A DNA stretch of 64,000 nucleotides from positions 345,794 to 409,793 of the forward strand of contig CAWETE010000016.1 in NCBI GenBank assembly GCA_963811895.1. Reading direction: 5' to 3'. Shown here one piece after another: positions 32,794 to 38,382 of this stretch. A model generated the notes under the pieces. It was not told where the DNA came from, did not search any database, and saw nothing but the letters and a program-made list of their open reading frames with translations. The translations under genes and the position numbers were made by a program. Positions within the stretch are counted from its first letter, which is position 1; each line of letters opens with the position of its first letter. This DNA is from DASSUW01 sp963811895 (GTDB lineage Bacteria; Actinomycetota; Thermoleophilia; Solirubrobacterales; Solirubrobacteraceae).

Positions 32794-33244
32794 CCGGTTC
32801 CCACACCTGCCGCTCGGCCAGTCCGACGGCCGCCAGGCGGTCCCGCCCACGCGCGCGGCGGACGCCCAGCCAGCCGAGCGCCGCGTCGATTGCCCCCGTC
32901 TCGCGCCGGCGCAACAGCCTGCGCCGCACGACACAGAGGCTGGAGAGCGGCCGCAGCTCGAGCTCGCCGCCGTACCAGCCGGCCGCGGCCTCCTCTTCGC
33001 CGTCGCAGGCCACGTAGATCACCGGCGTTCGCTCGGAGACTTCCGCGACGTAGCCGAACACCGACTCGGTGAGGCGCGGCAGCATGTCCGGCAGGGAGAC
33101 GAGCGGCTCGTCCATCGCCACCTGCGTGCGCACGTGGCAGAGGCCGAACCCGGACAGCAGCGGCTGCACCGGGTGCATGGTCGGATGGCGGAGTCCCGCG
33201 AGGACACCGCCGTCCCCGATGACGCCGTACACCGTCACGGCCAC
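32786..33244 (-). CDS. Hypothetical protein
   Basis: A 152-residue protein: a mixed strand-helix N-terminal half (VTVYGVIGDGGVLAGL, LLSGFGLCHVRTQVAMDEPLVSLPDML) and a basic C-terminal helix region (VVRRRLLRRRETGAIDAALGWLGVRRARGRDRL). No family recognised, no signal peptide. Its 3' end overlaps the convergent glycosylase gene by eight bases. It starts 10 bases downstream of the AlkD-like gene on the same strand, so it may share that MarR-led operon. Confidence 0.55.
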   Translation of the reverse strand: MAVTVYGVIGDGGVLAGLRHPTMHPVQPLLSGFGLCHVRTQVAMDEPLVSLPDMLPRLTESVFGYVAEVSERTPVIYVACDGEEEAAAGWYGGELELRPLSSLCVVRRRLLRRRETGAIDAALGWLGVRRARGRDRLAAVGLAERQVWEPAT

Positions 33245-33254
33245 GGGCGGGACC

Positions 33255-33920
33255 TTACGTCGAGCGGATCCGGTCGAGATTCCTCAGCGCCTCGCGCCGG
33301 CTCAGCAGGCTGAGCTCGTGGGTCGCGCAGTAGCGCTCGACCCCGTCCGGATCGACCGTCGAGTACTCGCGCAGCGCCCACCCGATCGCCTTGCGGATGA
33401 AGAACTCGCGGTCCTCCCGATTGGGCTGGATGCAGTCGAGGAGCAGCCGCGCGTCCGTCCGCTCCTTGCGGGCGATCTGGGCGATGATCGCCGTGCGCCG
33501 CTTCCACATGTCCGGATCCGAGGCCCATTCGCGCAGGACAGGAGCTATGTCGAGCTCGCCCACCAGCCGGATCGCCACCTCGTCGACGAAGTCCCACCAC
33601 GCGCCGGTGACGATCAGCTCCTCGTACATCGGCAGCGCCGCCGTCGTGCGGTGCGACCGGTAGCGCCGGTCGCGGGCCAGCGCGATCGCCAGGTAGCGCT
33701 CCTCGCGGTAGGTCGCCTCGCGCCAGAGCCGGAGCACCGTGTCGCGCCAGGCCTCGAACCCGTCCAGCGGGTGCGCCGCGAACACGATCCGCGCGACCTC
33801 CCGGCGCCCCGGCTTCCGGACGCCGAGGAAGGGCATCTCCGACTTCATGTACGCCCGCATCTCCGGCGCCTTCGCGGGGTCGGCGCGCGCGGCCAGCTCG
33901 CGCCGGATCGCCTCGATCAT
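33255..33920 (-). CDS. AlkD-like DNA alkylation repair protein
   Basis: A 221-residue HEAT-repeat protein of the AlkC/AlkD glycosylase superfamily. Signature parts: MRAYMKSEMPFLGVRKPGRRE at the start, ELIVTGAWWDFVDEVAIRLVG, MWKRRTAIIAQIARK, and EDREFFIRKAIGWALREYS with the Trp and Arg residues that hold the DNA backbone. It removes alkylated bases such as 3-methyladenine without base flipping. Its ATG overlaps the stop of the MarR gene (ATGA), so a MarR-regulated repair operon is implied. Confidence 0.9.
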   Translation of the reverse strand: MIEAIRRELAARADPAKAPEMRAYMKSEMPFLGVRKPGRREVARIVFAAHPLDGFEAWRDTVLRLWREATYREERYLAIALARDRRYRSHRTTAALPMYEELIVTGAWWDFVDEVAIRLVGELDIAPVLREWASDPDMWKRRTAIIAQIARKERTDARLLLDCIQPNREDREFFIRKAIGWALREYSTVDPDGVERYCATHELSLLSRREALRNLDRIRST

Positions 33921-34378
33921 CGCGGCGCCCTCACGCGGCGGCCGCGCACCGCGGCGGCGGCGCCCAGCTCGGCAACGACCTCGTCGAGCAGCCGGCCGGC
34001 TGCCTCGACCCGGCGCGGGCCGAGCTTCTCGCGCAGCTCCGCCCCGAGCGCGGCCCGGTGGCGCCGCGCGCCCTCGATCGCGCCGTGCCCGCGCTCGGTC
34101 AGAGCGACCAGCCGCGCCCGCGCGTCGCCGGGATCCGGCGTGCGCGCCACGTAGCCGCGCCGCTCGAGGTCGGCGACCGACTTCGACGCCGCCTGCTGCG
34201 TCACCTCGAGCCGCTCGGCCAGCACGCCGATCGTCACCGGCCCCTCCACGAGGTGCTGGAAGACGAAGCCGTCGGAGAAGCGCAGATCGGCGAAGCCGTC
34301 GGCGGCCAGGCGCCGCTGGATCTCGTCGGCCATCGCCCAGCCGGCGAACAGCGAGGAGAGGGATAGATCCACAACCAT
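33917..34378 (-). CDS. MarR-family transcriptional regulator
   Basis: A 153-residue MarR protein. The winged helix-turn-helix is clear: GPVTIGVLAERLEVTQQAASKSVADLERRGYVARTPDPGDARARLVALTERG, with flanking helices for dimerisation. These repressors bind palindromes and release DNA on binding small aromatic or oxidant ligands. A palindrome lies across its own ATG and another across the divergent oxidase ATG, indicating autoregulation and control of both directions. TATAAT on the minus strand is 9 bases before its ATG. It is coupled to the AlkD-like gene. Confidence 0.93.
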   Translation of the reverse strand: MVVDLSLSSLFAGWAMADEIQRRLAADGFADLRFSDGFVFQHLVEGPVTIGVLAERLEVTQQAASKSVADLERRGYVARTPDPGDARARLVALTERGHGAIEGARRHRAALGAELREKLGPRRVEAAGRLLDEVVAELGAAAAVRGRRVRAPR

Positions 34379-34407
34379 AGTTGTGTTATTATACCCAACC
34401 ATGGTTG
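34371..34407. promoter_or_regulatory. Divergent marR/oxidase promoter with two palindromic operators
   Basis: ACAACCATAGTTGT (34371-34384, one central mismatch) lies over the marR start codon, and CAACCATGGTTG (34396-34407, perfect) over the oxidase start codon. Their centres are 24 bases apart. Between them the AT-rich stretch gives TATAAT on the minus strand (34393-34388) and TATTAT on the plus strand (34387-34392), each 8-9 bases before its ATG. MarR occupancy would block both leaderless transcripts at once. Inference from sequence only. Confidence 0.65.
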
Positions 34408-34880
34408 TAGATGATGCCTTCGTCGCCATCGCCCACCGCATCGTCTGGTGCACGGTGGCCACCGTCGACCGTCGCGGCCGCCCGCGCTCGCGCGTCCTGC
34501 ACCCGTACTGGGAGCGGACCGAGGACGGCCTCGTCGGCTGGATCACGACCCGGCCGACGCCGCTCAAGCTCGCCCATCTCGAGCACAGCCCGCACGTCTC
34601 GTGCAGCTACTGGGACGCCACGCAGGACACGGCGATCGCCGAGTGCGACGCCGAATGGGTGCACGACGTCGACACCCGGGCCCACGCCTGGGAGCTGTTC
34701 CGGGCGGCGCCCGAGCCGTTGGGCCACGATCCGTACTCGATCTGGCCCGGAGGGCCGGCCGACCCGGACGCCGGCGTGCTGCGCCTGAAGCCCTGGCGCC
34801 TGCGCGTGGCCACCATGGAGACCCTGCTCGGTCGGGCGCCGGTACTGCGCCGTAGTCTGGAGGGGTGTCCTACCAGCTAG
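34401..34880 (+). CDS. Pyridoxamine 5'-phosphate oxidase-family flavoprotein
   Basis: A 159-residue split-barrel FMN/F420-binding protein. It reads FVAIAHRIVWCTVATVDRRGRPRSRVLHPYWERTEDGLVGWITTRPTPLKLAHLEHSPHVSCSYWD, the usual family core. Members bind flavin, F420 or heme and act as reductases or oxidases; true PdxH activity is unlikely at this size and context. Placement opposite a MarR regulator and a DNA-alkylation repair gene suggests handling of a reactive compound. The first in-frame GTG lies upstream within the operator; the ATG with TATTAT 8 bases upstream is preferred. Confidence 0.88.
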   Translation: MVVDDAFVAIAHRIVWCTVATVDRRGRPRSRVLHPYWERTEDGLVGWITTRPTPLKLAHLEHSPHVSCSYWDATQDTAIAECDAEWVHDVDTRAHAWELFRAAPEPLGHDPYSIWPGGPADPDAGVLRLKPWRLRVATMETLLGRAPVLRRSLEGCPTS

Positions 34881-35122
34881 TCCAGATCGCCGGATCGCTG
34901 CTGATCCTCACGGCGTTCGCCGCGTCGCAGGCGGGCAGGTTGCCGATCGACAGCCAGCTCTACCTGGTCCTCAACTTCGTCGGCTCGGCGATTCTCGCCG
35001 TGCTGGCGTGGATCGACCAGCAGTGGGGCTTCCTGCTGCTGGAGGGCGTCTGGGCGGTGGTCTCGCTCTATAGCCTCGTCCAGCTGACACGCGGCGGGAC
35101 CCCGACCGCTCCGGGCCATTGA
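34865..35122 (+). CDS. Small membrane protein, CBU_0592-like
   Basis: An 85-residue protein with three hydrophobic stretches (VQIAGSLLILTAFAASQAG, LYLVLNFVGSAILAVLAWI, WGFLLLEGVWAVVSLYSLVQL). This matches small CBU_0592-type membrane proteins that look like a half cation/permease unit; no activity is established. It overlaps the preceding oxidase gene by 16 bases and its TGA overlaps the next ATG (TGATG). TAGTCT lies 6 bases before its GTG start. Confidence 0.75.
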   Translation: MSYQLVQIAGSLLILTAFAASQAGRLPIDSQLYLVLNFVGSAILAVLAWIDQQWGFLLLEGVWAVVSLYSLVQLTRGGTPTAPGH

Positions 35123-36102
35123 TGCTCGCGTCGATCGGCGACTCCTTCGACGCCTTCTTCGACGCGGTCGGGGACTTCTTCGGCAGCCTGGCCGCCATCC
35201 AGTGGCTCGCGCTGTTCCCGGCCCTGTTCGCGTTCCTGGTCTACCTGACGCTGCGCGCGCGGGCCTCGTTCAACATCCTGCGTGCCGCCTATCCGGACGA
35301 GCGCATCCAGTTCCGCTTCATCTGGGGCGCCTACATGGCCGGCTACGGCTTCAACGCTGTCGTGCCCGCCCGCGGCGGCGACGTCGTGCGGCTGTTCCTG
35401 ACCAAGACCAGCGTGCCGAACTCGAGCTACCCGGCGGTGGCCGCGGCCTTCACGGTCGAGCTGATCTTCGACCTCTGCATGGCGATCCCGATCCTCGCCT
35501 TCGCCTTCACACAGGGCGCCTTCCCCAAGCCGCCGGACTTCTCGAAGCTGCCGGCCTTCGACCTGGCGTTCTTCGCCGGCCATCCGCAGTTCACGCTCTT
35601 CCTCATCACCGTGCTGGGGATCGCGACGATCGTCGCCTCCGCCCTGCTGTCGGCCCGCGTGCGGCGCTTCTGGGAGCGGGTCCGCCAGGGCCTGACGATC
35701 CTGTTCGACCGCCGGCGCTACTTCCGCGAGGTGTTCGCCATCCAGTTCGTCGGCTGGCTGTTCCGCTTCACGGCGTTCTTCCTGCTGCTGGAGGCCTTCA
35801 ACGTCGGCGGCTCGGTGCGCAACGTGCTGCTCGTGCTGGGCGTCAACGCGGTCGCCGCGCTCGTGCCCTTCACCCCCGGCGGCGCCGGCGTCCAGCAGGC
35901 GCTGCTGGTCAAGGTCTTCGCGGGCACCGCGACGGGCGCCACCGTGGCCGCCTACTCGGTCGGGCAGCAGATCGCCATCGCGGCGATCACCTTCGGCGCC
36001 GGCTTCGCCGCGCTCTTCTTCCTGTTCCGCATCCGCTCCTTCAAGGAGGTCATCGCGCAGGGGCGTGCCGCGCGCGAGGAGGAGCAGCCGCAGACCGCTT
36101 AG
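35122..36102 (+). CDS. LPG-synthase-TM/UPF0104-type membrane protein
   Basis: A 326-residue integral membrane protein of the flippase-like (lysylphosphatidylglycerol synthetase transmembrane, DUF/UPF0104) family, with about eight hydrophobic helices. Typical parts: FIWGAYMAGYGFNAVVPARGGDVVRLFL near residue 75 and VNAVAALVPFTPGGAGVQQALLVKV near the C-terminal half. Such proteins move lipid-linked molecules; the substrate is unknown. The ATG is taken rather than the adjacent TTG because it overlaps the previous stop. It overlaps the convergent gene by four bases. Confidence 0.88.
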   Translation: MLASIGDSFDAFFDAVGDFFGSLAAIQWLALFPALFAFLVYLTLRARASFNILRAAYPDERIQFRFIWGAYMAGYGFNAVVPARGGDVVRLFLTKTSVPNSSYPAVAAAFTVELIFDLCMAIPILAFAFTQGAFPKPPDFSKLPAFDLAFFAGHPQFTLFLITVLGIATIVASALLSARVRRFWERVRQGLTILFDRRRYFREVFAIQFVGWLFRFTAFFLLLEAFNVGGSVRNVLLVLGVNAVAALVPFTPGGAGVQQALLVKVFAGTATGATVAAYSVGQQIAIAAITFGAGFAALFFLFRIRSFKEVIAQGRAAREEEQPQTA

Positions 36103-36362
36103 GACAGGCCCTGGCGCGCCTCGCGCACCAGCGTGACGGCCTCCGGGAAGACCACCGCCATCACGGAGCGGACCTGCTTGGCCTGCTCCTCGGCGCTGCC
36201 CTGCAGGTTCACGCGGTTGATCGCGGCGACCGTCATGTCGACGGCGAGCTTGATCGCGTTGTCGGCCCAGGCGAGGTTCTGGGACGACTGCATCTGCTCG
36301 GCCATGTCCTGCAGCCGCTTCTGGAAATCAGGATCGTTGAAGAAGCCTCCGAAGCCTTCCAT
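36099..36362 (-). CDS. Hypothetical protein
   Basis: An 87-residue, mainly helical soluble protein: MEGFGGFFNDPDFQKRLQDMAEQMQSSQNLAWADNAI followed by helices with RSVMAVVFPEAVTLVREAR. No family recognised. It lies 10 bases after the CBS-domain gene on the same strand, which suggests cotranscription. Confidence 0.6.
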   Translation of the reverse strand: MEGFGGFFNDPDFQKRLQDMAEQMQSSQNLAWADNAIKLAVDMTVAAINRVNLQGSAEEQAKQVRSVMAVVFPEAVTLVREARQGLS

Positions 36363-36372
36363 GACACCTAGG

Positions 36373-36822
36373 CTACCCGCCGCCGCGCTCGTGGAAGAAG
36401 AAGTCGGGCATCACGGCCCGCGTCACGCGCGTGGAGAGCTGGCTGGCCAGCTCGGCGTCGCCGGTGCGCGAGGCGAGGTCGTCGAGCGTGACGATCCCCG
36501 TCAGGCGCCCGCCGTCGACCACCACCAGGCGGCGGATCCCGTGGCGCACCATCAGCTCGCCCGCCTCCTCGACCTCCATGCCCGCCTCGGCCGTGATCAC
36601 CGGCGAGGAGGCGTGGTCGGCGACGTGGTCGCCGAAATCGCGCCCGTCGGCGATGACCGACAGCGCGAGATCGCGATCGGTGACGAAGCCGATCGGCTTG
36701 GAGTCCTCCATGAGCACGACCGAGCCGACGTTGCGCTCGCGCATCAGCTCGGCGACCTCGCGCACCGTGCGCTCGGGCGCGGCGGTGACGACGGACTCCG
36801 TCATGACCTCGCGGATCAGCAC
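36373..36822 (-). CDS. Tandem CBS-domain protein
   Basis: A 149-residue protein made of two CBS motifs (VLIREVMTESVVTAAPERTVREVAELM ... PIGFVTDRDLA; then SSPVITAEAGMEVEEAGELM ... LTGIVTLDDLA), ending in DFFFHERGGG. CBS pairs (Bateman modules) bind AMP/ATP or related nucleotides; free-standing ones are common in actinobacteria with few known partners. The GTG start is chosen at the first CBS strand; TAGACT is 7 bases upstream on the minus strand. Confidence 0.9.
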   Translation of the reverse strand: MLIREVMTESVVTAAPERTVREVAELMRERNVGSVVLMEDSKPIGFVTDRDLALSVIADGRDFGDHVADHASSPVITAEAGMEVEEAGELMVRHGIRRLVVVDGGRLTGIVTLDDLASRTGDAELASQLSTRVTRAVMPDFFFHERGGG

Positions 36823-36829
36823 GCGGGCG

Positions 36830-36839
36830 AGTCTACAAT
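36830..36839. promoter_or_regulatory. Shared bidirectional -10 core (ANNNTANNNT)
   Basis: agtctacaat gives TAGACT toward the CBS gene (7 bases before its GTG) and TACAAT toward the plus-strand small gene (8 bases before its GTG), sharing the central TA. The intergenic space is 25 bases; neither start has a Shine-Dalgarno sequence. Confidence 0.5.
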
Positions 36840-36847
36840 CGCCCGCC

Positions 36848-37075
36848 GTGCCGCATCGCACCACTGCTCAGCTCGCGAGGCAACGCCGGATCGAGGCGTT
36901 GATCGGCCTCGCCGCGCCCGTCCTGGATCTGGTCCTCTTCGCCGGGGAGCGCGTCTCCCGCGTGGCCGGCCGCAACCAGATCGATCCCGAGCCTCCGCGC
37001 CGGATCGGCGACCGCGACATCCGCACGCGGCTCGGCGGCCCGCCCGACGGGGGCCTAGGATCTTCGTCTCCGTGA
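36848..37075 (+). CDS. Hypothetical small protein
   Basis: A 75-residue basic protein: VPHRTTAQLARQRRIEALIGLAAPVLDLVLFAGERVSRVAG, with one amphipathic or hydrophobic helix, then a proline/glycine/arginine tail. No family recognised. Its stop overlaps the next gene's GTG (GTGA), and TACAAT lies 8 bases before its start, both supporting it as a real gene. Confidence 0.55.
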   Translation: MPHRTTAQLARQRRIEALIGLAAPVLDLVLFAGERVSRVAGRNQIDPEPPRRIGDRDIRTRLGGPPDGGLGSSSP

Positions 37076-37983
37076 CCGCGGTCGCCGACGATCGAGAGCA
37101 GCAGCTCGCCTGGGAGGCGCGCCAGCGCCCGCGCGCCGGCGTGGCCGCCTTCGTGGCCGCCGTCTTCCTGCTCGCCGGCTTCCTGTGGTGGGTCAGCCTG
37201 CTGCGCGACGCCCCGCAGGCCGGCTACCTGGAGTCGCTCGGCCGGCTCGGCGACGGCCCGATCGGCGAGCAGCCGAGCATCCAGCTCGAGGCGATGCAGT
37301 ACACGGTCGACAACGCGCTCGGCTTCATCCTCTCCGGGCTGCTCCGCGGGCTCGCGCCGGTGGCGCTCGCCTACGCGGTCACGTTCGTCGCCGTCGCCAC
37401 CCGCGCGCGGCGGCGGGAGTTCCCGCGCGCCGCGGTCTACATGACGATCGTCGGCGCCGTCCTCTACTGCCTGGGCACCGCGGGGGCGGAGATCGAGCGG
37501 ACGATCTCCTTCAACAGCTTCCTCGACGGGCCGCGGACGGTGGACGACGCCCGCGACGTGATCTCGAGCGCGACCATCACGCTCGCGCTGCTCGCCTACG
37601 TCGGGCAGTTCGTGGTGGCGGCCGGCACGCTGCTGGTCTCGCTGAACGCCATGCGCGCCGGGCTGTTCACGCGCTTCCTCGGGATCCTCGGCGTGGTCGC
37701 CGGCGTCGTCTCGGTCTTCCCGCAGCTGATGCCGGTGCCGCTCGTGCAGGTGTTCTGGCTCGTCGCGCTCGGGCTCATGCTGATCGGGCGCACCGCCGTG
37801 CCGCCGGCCTGGCGGACCGGCAACGCCGAGCCGTGGCCGAGCGCGAAGGACTCGGCGCTGCGGCGGCGGGAGGCCGAGGACCGCCGTCAGGGCATCGAGC
37901 CCGCGCCCGAGCCCAAGCCGGCGCCCGCGGCGAAGCCGCACCCGGCGTCGTCGAAGAAGCGCAGCCGCAAGCGGCGCGGCTAG
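37072..37983 (+). CDS. Multi-pass membrane protein (DUF4386-like)
   Basis: A 303-residue membrane protein with about six hydrophobic helices (for example AAFVAAVFLLAGFLWWVSLL, FPRAAVYMTIVGAVLYCLG, RFLGILGVVAGVVSVFPQL, LVQVFWLVALGLMLIGR). It begins with a short charged N-terminus and ends in a lysine/arginine/proline-rich cytoplasmic tail (EPKPAPAAKPHPASSKKRSR). Function unknown. The GTG start overlaps the preceding stop. Its TAG stop is the first three bases of the downstream inverted-repeat element. Confidence 0.75.
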   Translation: MTAVADDREQQLAWEARQRPRAGVAAFVAAVFLLAGFLWWVSLLRDAPQAGYLESLGRLGDGPIGEQPSIQLEAMQYTVDNALGFILSGLLRGLAPVALAYAVTFVAVATRARRREFPRAAVYMTIVGAVLYCLGTAGAEIERTISFNSFLDGPRTVDDARDVISSATITLALLAYVGQFVVAAGTLLVSLNAMRAGLFTRFLGILGVVAGVVSVFPQLMPVPLVQVFWLVALGLMLIGRTAVPPAWRTGNAEPWPSAKDSALRRREAEDRRQGIEPAPEPKPAPAAKPHPASSKKRSRKRRG

Positions 37984-38150
37984 ATGACCGATTCCACGGC
38001 CCACGCACCCGCCTGACCACGTCCCGCGGCGCCGGATCGGCACCCGCTGAATCGGCCCGTGGCTCCGCCACTGTGCCGATCGCACGGGCACCGCCCGGCA
38101 TCCACGGTACGCGGCCATTCGGGCACGCGGGCCGCGGAATCGATCATCTA
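37981..38150. repeat. 170-bp element with 22-bp inverted ends supplying both stop codons
   Basis: The ends TAGATGACCGATTCCACGGC... and the reverse complement of the right end (TAGATGATCGATTCCGCGGC...) match over 22 bases with two mismatches. An inner inverted repeat GATCGGCAC (38035-38043) / GTGCCGATC (38073-38081) and GCCCGTG/CACGGGC lie inside. The outermost TAG on each strand is the stop codon of the flanking convergent gene. Possible roles: bidirectional terminator, REP-like repeat or a small non-autonomous element. No ORF inside. Confidence 0.6.
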
Positions 38151-38315
38151 GGTCTCGACGGCCTCGGGCGCCGCGGCCAGCATGGCGTCGATCGCGACGA
38201 GCAGCCCGAGCCACCCGCTGAACGGCCGCTCCTCGCTGCCGTCCGTCGCGCGCCCGTCCAGCTCGTCGCCCGCCAGGCGCAGCTCCAGGGTGATCGTGAC
38301 CGCTCGTGAGGTCAT
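38148..38315 (-). CDS. 55-residue small protein linked to LuxR-type regulator
   Basis: MTSRAVTITLELRLAGDELDGRATDG, then EERPFSGWLGLLVAIDAMLAAAPEAVET. The pattern is two beta strands (hydrophobic-polar alternation, amphipathic turn GDELDGRA) followed by one amphipathic helix (FSGWLGLLVAIDAML). It lies 67 bases downstream of the large LuxR-family ATPase gene on the same strand. I cannot name a family; short proteins with FSGWLGL near LuxR regulators are, to my knowledge, recurrent in actinobacteria but unassigned. Its stop lies in the inverted-repeat element. Confidence 0.65.
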   Translation of the reverse strand: MTSRAVTITLELRLAGDELDGRATDGSEERPFSGWLGLLVAIDAMLAAAPEAVET

Positions 38316-38382
38316 GTGCACAGCATGGCCGCGACCGGCCCCCGCGCCATCGGGGGGACCCCTAAACGCCCTCCCCAGTCTT

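Noticed and set aside
37981..38150. Insertion sequence
   Set aside because: It has terminal inverted repeats but no transposase ORF and no clear target duplication.
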